DNA of 64,000 nucleotides, from positions 62,001 to 126,000 of the forward strand of contig CAWAFI010000021.1 in the NCBI GenBank assembly GCA_963781285.1. The letters run 5' to 3'. This DNA comes from CAIWHR01 sp963781285. GTDB lineage: Bacteria > Pseudomonadota > Gammaproteobacteria > Burkholderiales > Casimicrobiaceae. A program made the position numbers and the translations under genes. Below the pieces are notes generated by a model. That model ran no database searches. It worked only from the letters and a program-made list of their open reading frames with translations, and was not told the origin of the DNA. The stretch's first letter is position 1, and each line of letters starts with the position of its first letter. Below are positions 26,146 to 35,671 of this stretch, in pieces.

Positions 26146-27414
26146 ATGCAACGTAGAACTCTATTGAAGCGGCTCGCGGTTTCCGTCGCGCTCGCGGCCG
26201 CCGGCCTGACGATCGGTGCGCCGGCGCAGGCGGCCGACACGATCAAGGTCGGTGTCCTGCACTCGCTGTCCGGGACCATGGCCATCAGCGAAACGGTGTT
26301 GAAGGACGTCGCGCTGATGACGATCGAAGACATCAACGCCAAGGGCGGCGTGATGGGCAAGAAGCTCGAGGTCGTCGTCGTCGATCCGGCATCGAACTGG
26401 CCGCTATTCGCCGAAAAGGCGCGGCAGCTGATCACGCAGGACAAGGTCGCCGTCGTCTTCGGCTGCTGGACGAGCGTGTCGCGCAAGTCGGTGCTGCCGG
26501 TGTTCGAGGAGCTGAACGGGCTGCTCTTCTACCCGGTTCAGTACGAGGGCGAGGAGCTGTCGAAGAACGTGTTCTACACCGGCGCCGCGCCGAATCAGCA
26601 GGCGATTCCCGCGGTCGAGTACCTGATGAGCAAGGAGGGCGGCGGCGCCAAGCGCTGGGTGCTGCTCGGCACCGACTACGTCTATCCGCGCACGACCAAC
26701 AAGATCCTGCGCGCTTTCCTGCATGCGAAGGGCGTGCAGGACAAGGACATCGACGAGAAGTACACGCCTTTCGGCCACAGCGACTATCAGACGATCGTTG
26801 CCGATATCAAGAAGTTTGCCGCCGGCGGCAAGACGGCGGTCGTCTCGACGATCAACGGCGACTCGAACGTTCCGTTCTACAAGGAGCTCGGCAATCAGGG
26901 CCTGAAGGCGACCGACGTTCCGGTGGTCGCGTTCTCGGTCGGCGAGGAAGAGCTGCGGGGCGTCGACACCAAGCCGCTCGTCGGCCACCTCGCGGCGTGG
27001 AACTACTTCATGTCGCTGAAGAACCCGGCCAACGACGCGTTCCGCAAGCAGTGGGCCGACTACGCCAAGGCGAAGAAGCTTCCCGGCGCCGACAAGCCGC
27101 TCACCAACGACCCGATGGAAGCGACCTACGTCGGCATCCACATGTGGAAGCAGGCGGTCGAGAAGGCCAAGTCCACCGATACCGACAAGGTCGTCGTGGC
27201 GATGGCCGGGCAGAAGTTCAACGCGCCGGACGGCTTCGACATCAAGATGGACGAGAAGAACCACCACCTGTGGAAACCGGTGTTCATCGGTGAAGTCCAG
27301 GCCAACGGCCAGTTCAACGTCGTGTGGAAGACCAAGGGTCCGGTGCGCGCGCAGCCGTGGAGCCAGTACATCGAAGGCAACGAAAAGAAGAAGGACGAGC
27401 CCGAGAAGAAGTAG
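26146..27414 (+). CDS. urtA: Urea ABC transporter, substrate-binding protein UrtA
   Basis: The 422-residue periplasmic binding protein has a signal peptide (MQRRTLLKRLAVSVALAAAG, cleavage near APAQA-AD). The mature part is typical of UrtA: TIKVGVLHSLSGTMAISETV, FGCWTSVSRKSVLPVFEELN, GLLFYPVQYEGEE and GAAPNQQAIPAVEYLMSKEG, with ATYVGIHMWKQAVEKA near the end. It binds urea (and short amides in some bacteria). First of urtABCDE, next to a urease operon. Confidence 0.95.
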   Translation: MQRRTLLKRLAVSVALAAAGLTIGAPAQAADTIKVGVLHSLSGTMAISETVLKDVALMTIEDINAKGGVMGKKLEVVVVDPASNWPLFAEKARQLITQDKVAVVFGCWTSVSRKSVLPVFEELNGLLFYPVQYEGEELSKNVFYTGAAPNQQAIPAVEYLMSKEGGGAKRWVLLGTDYVYPRTTNKILRAFLHAKGVQDKDIDEKYTPFGHSDYQTIVADIKKFAAGGKTAVVSTINGDSNVPFYKELGNQGLKATDVPVVAFSVGEEELRGVDTKPLVGHLAAWNYFMSLKNPANDAFRKQWADYAKAKKLPGADKPLTNDPMEATYVGIHMWKQAVEKAKSTDTDKVVVAMAGQKFNAPDGFDIKMDEKNHHLWKPVFIGEVQANGQFNVVWKTKGPVRAQPWSQYIEGNEKKKDEPEKK

Positions 27415-27506
27415 CGCGGGCCCGTGCTTTCCGGCGCCGCGGGCGACAGCTTCCGATCACTGGCTGTCGCTCGCGGCGTTTTTGCAGGTTACTACGGTCG
27501 CGGACG

Positions 27507-29126
27507 ATGACATTTTTGGGCGCGACAATCCGAGTGGTGCTCGCGGTCGCAGCGTTGGCGGTGATGCTGGCGGCAACGAGTGCAGGGGCCGTCGCGCCCG
27601 ACATGGCGCGCGCGATCGCGCTCGGCGAGAACGACGAGAAGGTCGCGGCCATCGGCGCACTCGCGGCGTCGACCGACGCCGATGCGCTCACGATACTGCA
27701 GGCATTCGCCGACGGCGAGGTGCAGACCACGGGCGAGCAGGTGCTGCTCGTCAAGGACGGAAAGGCGACGGATCTCGCGACCGGAAAGAGCGTCGCGCCG
27801 GTGCCCGAGCCGCGCGAGGACGTCGTCCTCAACAATCGCGTGCGGCGCGAGCTGGCGACGGCGATCGCCGCTCTCAAGCTCACCGCAGCGGATCGCGCCA
27901 TCAGGCTGGCGGCGGCGACGGAGCTGCAACGCGGCGCCGACGAGGCGATGCTCCCGGCGATCGAGCGCGCGCTCGCCAACGAGCAGGACACCGACATCAA
28001 GGCGCTGCTGACGCTGACCCGCGCGACGGTGCAATTCGCGAGCAGCGACAAGCCGACCCGGATCGGCGCGATTCGCGCCCTCGCCGAAAGCCGGGACCCG
28101 AACACGAAGACGCTGCTGCTGCCGCTGCTGGAAAGGAAGGGAGCGCAGTTCGTCGAACCTGACGGCGACGTCCGCGCCGAGGCCGAGCTGTCGCTGCGCG
28201 CGATCGAGAGCCGGCTCTCGACCGGCGAGATGATCGGCCGCGTGTTCAGCGGGATCAGTCTCGGCAGCATCCTGCTGCTCGCCGCGCTCGGGCTCGCCAT
28301 CACGTACGGCCTCATGGGCGTGATCAACATGGCGCACGGCGAGCTGATCATGGTTGGCGCCTACGCGACCTACGTCGTGCAAAACCTGTTCCGGAGCTAC
28401 GCACCGGGCGCGTTCGACTGGTATCTGGTCGCGGCGGTCCCGGTCGCGTTCGCCGTCGCCGCGGCCGTGGGCATGGCGCTCGAGCGCAGTGTCATTCGCT
28501 TTCTGTACGGCCGGCCGCTGGAAACGCTGCTGGCGACATGGGGCATCAGCCTGATCCTGATCCAGGCCGTGCGGACGATTTTCGGCGCGCAGAACGTGCA
28601 GGTCGAGAACCCCGCCTGGATGTCGGGCGGCATCTCGCTCCTCGCGAACCTGGTGCTGCCATGGAACCGGATCGTGATCATCGGGTTCGGGGCCGCGGTG
28701 GTCACACTGATCGGACTCCTGCTGACGCGAACACGCCTCGGCCTCTTCGTCCGTGGCGTGACGCAGAATCGGCCGATGGCGAGCGCGCTTGGTGTACCCA
28801 CGGGCCGCGTCGACACGTATGCGTTCGGACTGGGTTCGGGGATCGCGGGGCTCGCCGGCTGCGCGCTGTCGCAGATCGGCAACGTTGGCCCGGATCTCGG
28901 CCAGAGCTACATCGTGGACTCGTTCATGGTCGTCGTGCTGGGTGGAGTGGGGCAGCTCGCCGGGACGGTCTACGCGGCGATGGGACTCGGGATCGTCAAC
29001 AAGTTTCTCGAGGCATGGTCGGGCGCCGTCCTGGCGAAGATCGCGGTGCTGGTGTTCATCATCGTATTCATTCAGAAGCGCCCGCAGGGGCTGTTCGCAC
29101 TGAAGGGCCGGATGGCCGATGCGTGA
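27507..29126 (+). CDS. urtB: Urea ABC transporter permease UrtB
   Basis: At 539 residues this is the long UrtB form. An N-terminal signal-like helix and a periplasmic HEAT-like helical region (about 35-235, with repeated RELATAIAALKLTAADRAIR and AAATELQRGADEAMLPAIER) precede the LivH-type permease (about 245-530: LGLAITYGLMGVINMAHGEL, then IMVGAYATY, and QNRPMASALGVPTGRVDTYA). The ATG at 27507 follows urtA by 92 nt. Confidence 0.95.
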   Translation: MTFLGATIRVVLAVAALAVMLAATSAGAVAPDMARAIALGENDEKVAAIGALAASTDADALTILQAFADGEVQTTGEQVLLVKDGKATDLATGKSVAPVPEPREDVVLNNRVRRELATAIAALKLTAADRAIRLAAATELQRGADEAMLPAIERALANEQDTDIKALLTLTRATVQFASSDKPTRIGAIRALAESRDPNTKTLLLPLLERKGAQFVEPDGDVRAEAELSLRAIESRLSTGEMIGRVFSGISLGSILLLAALGLAITYGLMGVINMAHGELIMVGAYATYVVQNLFRSYAPGAFDWYLVAAVPVAFAVAAAVGMALERSVIRFLYGRPLETLLATWGISLILIQAVRTIFGAQNVQVENPAWMSGGISLLANLVLPWNRIVIIGFGAAVVTLIGLLLTRTRLGLFVRGVTQNRPMASALGVPTGRVDTYAFGLGSGIAGLAGCALSQIGNVGPDLGQSYIVDSFMVVVLGGVGQLAGTVYAAMGLGIVNKFLEAWSGAVLAKIAVLVFIIVFIQKRPQGLFALKGRMADA

Positions 29127-30284
29127 TTCCGGCGATGACAAGGCCAGGGCGATGAACGCTCCACTGCCGCAGCAGCTTGCAACCGAGTTTCGCCGTCCGC
29201 TGCTCGCGCCGCGGCGCACGTTGCTGACGCGCGGCGGCTGGGTCACGCTGATGGGCGTCGCGTACGTCCTGTTCGTGCTGGTGCCGGCGATGAACCTGCT
29301 GCTGCCCTCCGGCCATCCGCTGCACCTGTCCGACTATTTCGTCACGCTGGCCGGCAAGATCATGTGCTACGCGATCGTCGCCGTGGCGATGGACCTGATC
29401 TGGGGCTACGCCGGCATCCTCTCGCTGGGGCACGGGCTCTTCTTCGCGCTCGGCGGCTACGCGATGGGAATGTATCTGATGCGCTCGATCGGCCGCGAAG
29501 GCGTCTACCAGAGCGAGCTGCCGGACTTCATGGTATTTCTCGACTGGAAGGCCTATCCCTGGTACTGGAGTTTCACCGACCAGTTCTGGTATGCCGCGCT
29601 GCTGGTCGTGCTCGTCCCCGGCCTCATCGCGTTCGTGTTCGGCTACTTCGCATTCCGGTCGCGGATCAAGGGCGTCTATTTCTCGATCATCACGCAGGCG
29701 CTCACCTACGCCTTCATGCTGCTGTTCTTCCGCAACGACACCGGTTTCGGCGGCAACAACGGTTTCACCGACTTCAAGCGCATCCTGGGCTTTCCCATCG
29801 CCACGCCGGCGACCCGGATGGCGCTGTTCGCGCTGACCGGCGCAACGCTGATCGGTACGTTGCTGCTGGCGCGGTACATCGTGACCTCGAAGCTGGGGCG
29901 GGTGCTGACGGCGATCCGCGACGCCGAGAGCCGCGTGATGTTCTGTGGCTATAACCCGCTCCACTACAAGCTCGCCGTATGGACGCTCTCGGCCGTGCTG
30001 TGCGGGATTGCCGGCGCGCTGTACGTGCCGCAGGTTGGGATCATCAACCCGAGCGAGATGTCGCCGGCCAATTCGATCGAGATCGCGATCTGGGCCGCGG
30101 TAGGGGGGCGCGGGACGTTGATCGGCCCGATCGTCGGCGCGTTCGTCGTCAACGGCGCGAAGAGCTGGTTCACGCAGGCGTTTCCCGAATTCTGGCTGTT
30201 CTTTCTCGGGCTCACGTTCATCCTGGTCACGCTGTTCCTCCCGCGCGGCGTGATCGGGCTCGTGCAGCGGTTTCGCCGCACGTC

Positions 30285-30288
<4 letters not shown>
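29119..30288 (+). CDS. urtC: Urea ABC transporter permease UrtC
   Basis: The 389-residue LivM-type permease contains VAMDLIWGYAGILSLGHGLF, then FALGGYAMGMYLMRSIGREG, GNNGFTDFKRILGF and AIWAAVGGRGTLIGPIVGAF, conserved in UrtC. The ATG at 29119 overlaps the urtB stop; the ATG at 29152 is an alternative start. It pairs with UrtB in the membrane. Confidence 0.95.
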
Positions 30289-31115
<827 letters not shown>

Positions 31116-31124
31116 AGGCCGACC

Positions 31125-31817
31125 ATGCTGACCGTCTCCGCACTCAACCAGTACTACGGCGGCAGCCACACGTTGCGCGACGTCGCCTTCGAGGCTCCGT
31201 CGGGCGCAGTCACCGCGATTCTCGGCCGCAATGGGGTCGGCAAGACGACCCTCTTGAAGTGCCTCGTCGGGCTCCTGCCCGCGCGCTCCGGTGCGATCCG
31301 CTTCGACGGCGCCGACGTGACGAAACTGCCGCCACACCGGCGCGCGCGGCTGGGACTGGGCTACGTCCCGCAAGGTCGTGAAATCTTCCCCCGCCTCACG
31401 GTCGAGGAAAACCTGAAGCTGGGCCTCGCGACAAGGCCACCCGGCACGCCGCTCCCGGCCCGGGTCTTCGAGATGTTCCCCGTGCTCTCCGACATGCTGC
31501 ACCGGCGCGGCGGCGACCTGTCCGGCGGGCAGCAGCAGCAGCTCGCGATCGGTCGCGCGTTGGCGATGGCGCCGAAGCTCCTCGTGCTCGACGAGCCGAC
31601 CGAGGGGATCCAGCCGTCGATCATCAAGGACATCGAGCGCGCGATCCGCTGCCTCGCGGCCGAAGGCGAGATGGCGATCCTGCTGGTCGAGCAGTACTAC
31701 GACTTCGCGCGCTCGCTCGCCGATCGCTACGTCGTGCTCTCGCGCGGCGAGGTGATCAAGGCGGGGAAGGGCGCCGACATGGATGCCGACGGCGTGCGCG
31801 CCTGCCTGACTGTCTGA
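31125..31817 (+). CDS. urtE: Urea ABC transporter ATP-binding protein UrtE
   Basis: The 230-residue LivF-type ATPase starts MLTVSALNQYYGGSHTLRDV, with Walker A GRNGVGKTTLLKCLVGLLPA, the C-motif GGDLSGGQQQQLAIGRALAM and Walker B LLVLDEPTEGIQPSIIKDIE. It lies 9 nt after urtD and ends the urt operon. Confidence 0.96.
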   Translation: MLTVSALNQYYGGSHTLRDVAFEAPSGAVTAILGRNGVGKTTLLKCLVGLLPARSGAIRFDGADVTKLPPHRRARLGLGYVPQGREIFPRLTVEENLKLGLATRPPGTPLPARVFEMFPVLSDMLHRRGGDLSGGQQQQLAIGRALAMAPKLLVLDEPTEGIQPSIIKDIERAIRCLAAEGEMAILLVEQYYDFARSLADRYVVLSRGEVIKAGKGADMDADGVRACLTV

Positions 31818-31915
31818 TCGGATCCGGCCGCCCGCGGTGAGCGGCGAGCGCCAGCTCCTCCTTCGCGACGAGCTGCGGCGCAGGGCGTGCCGGAGGCAGT
31901 GTCCGGTCTCATCCG

Positions 31916-31929
31916 TTGATTTCGGTCAA
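31916..31929 (+). promoter_or_regulatory. FNR/ANR-type binding site upstream of hemN
   Basis: TTGAT-TTCG-GTCAA differs from the FNR-family consensus TTGAT-N4-ATCAA at one base. It ends 70 nt before the hemN ATG, a distance compatible with a class II activator site. Oxygen-independent hemN genes are classic FNR/ANR targets. Confidence 0.65.
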
Positions 31930-31999
31930 GGCGGGCTGTTACGGCGCCTGTGACAATCGCTTCCATTCGCGGGAGTACGTCCGCTTATCGGGAGCTGCC

Positions 32000-33397
32000 A
32001 TGGCCATTGCCCTTGCAGCCGACCTCGTCCTCGACACCGCCCTGGTGAAGAAGTACGACGGCTTCGGTCCTCGCTACACCTCGTATCCCACTGCTGACCG
32101 CTTTCACGCCGGCGTCACGGCCGAGAGCTACGTCAACGCCCTGCACGCCCGGAATCAGGAGCGCCCGACGGCGCCGCTGTCGCTGTACGTGCACATCCCG
32201 TTCTGCAACACGATCTGCTACTACTGCGCGTGCAACAAGGTGATCACCAAGGATCACGGGCGCAGCGCCAAGTACATCAAGTACGTCGGCCGCGAGATCG
32301 AGATCGTGAGCGGACTCGTCGAGGGCGGGCCGAAGGTCGAGCAGGTGCACCTGGGTGGCGGCACGCCAACGTTTCTCGCGCGCGACGAGATGTCGACGCT
32401 GATGGGAATGCTGCGCGGGCACTTCGATTTCGCACCGGATGCCGAGGTCTCGATCGAGGTCGACCCGCGCAAGGTCTCCGCCGACACCGTCGCCTTCCTC
32501 GGGCGGCTGGGCTTCAACCGGATCTCGGTCGGCATCCAGGATTTCGATCCGGTGGTCCAGCAGGCGGTGAACCGGATCCAGACCGAGGCCGAGACGCTGA
32601 CGGTGATCGACGCCGCGCGCGCGAACGGCTTCGTGTCGGTGAATGCCGACCTGATCTACGGGCTGCCGCGACAGACGGTGGCGGGATTCTCGGCGACGCT
32701 CGACAAGGTGATCGAGGTCGGCCCCGACCGCATCGCGCTGTACAGCTACGCGCATGTCCCGCACCTGTTCAAGCCGCAGCGGCGGATCGACGTCGACGCG
32801 CTGCCCGCGCCGGAGACGAAGCTCGCGATCTTGGCACTCGCGATCGAGAAGCTCGGGCAGGCGGGTTACCTCTACATCGGGATGGATCATTTCGCGAAGC
32901 CTGGCGACGAGCTCGCCGTCGCGCAAGCGCAGAGGAAGCTCCACCGCAACTTCCAGGGCTATTCGACCAAACCCGACTGCGACATGCTGGCCTTCGGGAT
33001 CTCCGCTATCGGGAAGGTCGGCGCGTCGTACGTCGCCAACGTGAAGACGCTCGACGAGTACTACGACAGGCTCGACGCCGGCGCGCTGCCGGTGATGCGT
33101 GGCGTCGAGCTCAACGCCGACGACGAGATCCGCCGCGACGTGATCCAGAAGCTCATGTGCAACTTCGAGCTGGACTTCGCGGCGCTCGGAGCGCACTACG
33201 GCATCGACTTCGCGGCGTACTTCGCGCCGGATTTGGCCTCCCTCGCGCCGCTCGCGGCGGACGGCCTGGTCGAGCTCACCGATCATGATCTCAAGGTGAC
33301 GATGCGCGGCCGGCTGCTGGTACGCACGGTCGCGATGCACTTCGACCGCTACCTGCGCGAGGCGCAGCAGAAGGCCCAGTACTCGCGCGTGATTTGA
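32000..33397 (+). CDS. hemN: Oxygen-independent coproporphyrinogen III dehydrogenase HemN
   Basis: HemN is a radical-SAM enzyme that decarboxylates coproporphyrinogen III to protoporphyrinogen IX without oxygen in haem synthesis. The 465-residue protein has the genuine-HemN iron-sulfur motif in PFCNTICYYCACNKV (CxxxCxxCxC), the substrate region YDGFGPRYTSYPTADRFHAG, GGGTPTFL, VGIQDFDPVVQQAVNRIQ and the C-terminal domain MRGRLLVRTVAMHFDRYL. This length and motif separate it from HemW. GGAG lies 6 nt before the ATG at 32000. Confidence 0.96.
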   Translation: MAIALAADLVLDTALVKKYDGFGPRYTSYPTADRFHAGVTAESYVNALHARNQERPTAPLSLYVHIPFCNTICYYCACNKVITKDHGRSAKYIKYVGREIEIVSGLVEGGPKVEQVHLGGGTPTFLARDEMSTLMGMLRGHFDFAPDAEVSIEVDPRKVSADTVAFLGRLGFNRISVGIQDFDPVVQQAVNRIQTEAETLTVIDAARANGFVSVNADLIYGLPRQTVAGFSATLDKVIEVGPDRIALYSYAHVPHLFKPQRRIDVDALPAPETKLAILALAIEKLGQAGYLYIGMDHFAKPGDELAVAQAQRKLHRNFQGYSTKPDCDMLAFGISAIGKVGASYVANVKTLDEYYDRLDAGALPVMRGVELNADDEIRRDVIQKLMCNFELDFAALGAHYGIDFAAYFAPDLASLAPLAADGLVELTDHDLKVTMRGRLLVRTVAMHFDRYLREAQQKAQYSRVI

Positions 33398-33980
33398 TCT
33401 GGTTGCGGTGGGTACTGCATCGGCGCATATCTGGGCCACTCTCAGCTCGAGCCTGTGCTGCTGGTCGGGTCATCGGCGTCCCGATCCGCCTTTCCGGTCT
33501 CGCTCCGCGAGAATGTGGTCCGCTCCAACGTCTGCCAGGCGCCCTAAGCGGGAATGATCGATCCGCAACGGCGGAAATGCGGGATGGCACGCCGCCGACG
33601 TCCCATTGCGATCTACAACGAGCCGGTCGCGGGAAGCACCGCGACGCCGCGAAGGCGGGCTCTCATTGGGTAAGTGCCACCGCGCCCAATCCGCGAGGTC
33701 CGATGTTGCAATGTACAAGTCGCCCGCAAGCTCGTGGTGGTGGCGGCCGCAATGACGCTCGCATAGATCGACGGCCGATATACGCGATTGCGCATGCTCG
33801 CGGAGGCGCCTTTCAAAGCCGGGAAATCGAGTCGAAAAATTTGACACTTCGCGCTTGACATCACCCCGGACGAGAGTACAACTGCGGCTTGACTCAAAGA
33901 CGACACGCCCCGCGAACGAGCACCGAATGGCTCGCCGCTGGCTTATGCGCCGATCGAATGATCATCAAAGGGGATGCTCC
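33398..33980. other. Intergenic region with candidate promoter
   Basis: No credible gene is seen in these 583 nt; the short open frames are GC-driven and lack family features. Near the right end TTGACA (33855-33860) and TACAAC (33877-33882), 16 nt apart, could serve as a sigma-70 promoter for the secreted protein at 33981. Confidence 0.5.
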
Positions 33981-35594
33981 ATGAATAACATGCGCAAGGT
34001 TCTCGGTTTTTTGACGGCGGCGATGATGCTCGCGGCGTTTGCGGTGCCTGCGAGCGGCAATTTCGACGACGAGAAATTCAGTTTCGTGATGGCGCCCGCG
34101 TCGGTGTCTGCGGGGACACAGACCATCACGGCCACGATCACGAACCTGGATTTCTTCGATCACATCAAGTCGTTCAAGATCACGGTCCCGGCAGGTGTGA
34201 CGATCACCACTCCGACGTCGCCAACCATCCCGGCCAGCAAGATCACCGTCGCTTCCGGGGTCGTGTCGGTCAGTGGCGTCCTCATCAAGTGGAAACAATC
34301 GGCCGTATTGACGATGTCGGCTACGTTTCCGGCCACCGGTTGCGGGTCCACGCCGTTCAACTGGAACGTGCAGGCTTTTGGGGGTTTGTTCGTAAGTAAC
34401 GAACAGTTCACTTTGGATCCGACGAAATCCAACCTGACGACGACCGTTTCGGTCACGTGCACACTGAGCTTCCTGACGCAACCGAACAACGCGCTCGCCG
34501 GCGCCATCATCACGAACACCCCGTACAACATCCCGGCGGGCCAGTTCGTCAAGGTCCAGCTCTTGGTCGGCGGGTCACCGGCGCCAAGCAGCTTCGATAG
34601 GCAGGTATCGCTCACCAGCGCGTGCACCCTGTCGAATTCCCAGGTGACGTCGATCAGCGGTGTGGCGACATTCGGCCAGCTCTCGAGCGGCGCCGGCGCG
34701 AGTTGCAAGCTCACGGCATCGGCGCCGGGATTCGCGCCCGCCACCTCGTCCGACTTCAGCGTCACGGTCGCCGACAAGGCCCTCACCTGTCCGAGTATCA
34801 CTCCCACAGGCTCGGGGCAGGACACGCTCACCGAAACATCCGGGGCGAACACCACGACCCTGCTTCGGAAGGAGAACAAGGACGCGAGCGTGTGTGCGCC
34901 GACCCCTGTCGATGTCACGTTCTCGGATGCAGATCGCACCGTGCAGGTCACGTTTGACCAGAGCCAGCCGGCCACGGTCATCGATACCACGACGTTGTGG
35001 CCGTTCGAGCTCATCGACCCGGCAACGGGATTGCCCAAGGTGACGAGGGTCGCTTGGGAAGTGATTGGCGGAACGCCGCAGTACGTTCCCGGACCCGCGT
35101 GCCTGAGCAGCGTTCCTCCGGCGCCCTACGGGACGCTGGGCGCAAACATAACGGACACTGTGACCACGTCGATCATGATCACGGCCGCTTCGTTGCCGAC
35201 TCCGCCGTTCGCGATCGTCATCGCCAGTAACGTGCCGCTTACGGATCCCGAGCGCATGTTGGTGACGGCGTTGTCGGGTTCGGGTACCTACACTGCCACG
35301 GTTGTCCGCGGCACTGGAGGCACAACCGCGTCCACGCATTCGTCCGGAGCGGCGGTGGTAAGCACTCCGCTGCCGATCATCGACTCGAATGCGAAACTGC
35401 CGGTCGGATCATCAACGCCCCATCCCTATGCGGGCAAGCAGGCGCAGGTGTGCATCATCGAGGAGATCTTCTCCGTGCAGCCCTTCGGTACCGCCGGGTG
35501 TCCTGCGCAGGCGCCGGGCGTCGAACCGTTGGGATGCGTGCAGGTCGAGACGCACCTCTTCCTCCTTCAGGACCCGTACGTGTCGCGCAACTGA
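33981..35594 (+). CDS. Secreted Thr/Ser-rich protein, function unknown
   Basis: The 537-residue protein begins with a signal peptide (MNNMRKVLGFLTAAMMLAAF, likely cut after VPASG). The rest is rich in Thr, Ser, Val and Ala with alternating beta-strand patterns, for example VSAGTQTITATITNLDFFDH and ASCKLTASAPGFAPATSSDF, suggesting two or three Ig-like or invasin-like beta domains. Paired cysteines are spread through it (LTCPS, CAPTP, GPACLSSVP), as expected of an exported protein. No anchor or PEP-CTERM tail is present. AAGGGG lies about 8 nt before the ATG. Not recognised beyond this; a surface or secreted adhesin-like role is only a guess. Confidence 0.75.
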   Translation: MNNMRKVLGFLTAAMMLAAFAVPASGNFDDEKFSFVMAPASVSAGTQTITATITNLDFFDHIKSFKITVPAGVTITTPTSPTIPASKITVASGVVSVSGVLIKWKQSAVLTMSATFPATGCGSTPFNWNVQAFGGLFVSNEQFTLDPTKSNLTTTVSVTCTLSFLTQPNNALAGAIITNTPYNIPAGQFVKVQLLVGGSPAPSSFDRQVSLTSACTLSNSQVTSISGVATFGQLSSGAGASCKLTASAPGFAPATSSDFSVTVADKALTCPSITPTGSGQDTLTETSGANTTTLLRKENKDASVCAPTPVDVTFSDADRTVQVTFDQSQPATVIDTTTLWPFELIDPATGLPKVTRVAWEVIGGTPQYVPGPACLSSVPPAPYGTLGANITDTVTTSIMITAASLPTPPFAIVIASNVPLTDPERMLVTALSGSGTYTATVVRGTGGTTASTHSSGAAVVSTPLPIIDSNAKLPVGSSTPHPYAGKQAQVCIIEEIFSVQPFGTAGCPAQAPGVEPLGCVQVETHLFLLQDPYVSRN

Positions 35595-35614
35595 TCGCGC
35601 AGCGACCGATGTTA

Positions 35615-35648
35615 CGAAGAGCGGCCCCCCGGGGGCCGCTCTTCGTTT
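35615..35648. terminator. Terminator hairpin between convergent genes
   Basis: A 15-bp GC-rich palindrome with arms CGAAGAGCGGCCCCC (35615-35629) and its complement (35631-35645) lies 20 nt after the secreted-protein stop and 24 nt from the stop of the opposing cyclase gene, followed by TTT on the plus strand. It can serve both directions. Confidence 0.8.
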
Positions 35649-35671
35649 CCGGGATCTGCGACGAAGCGGGT

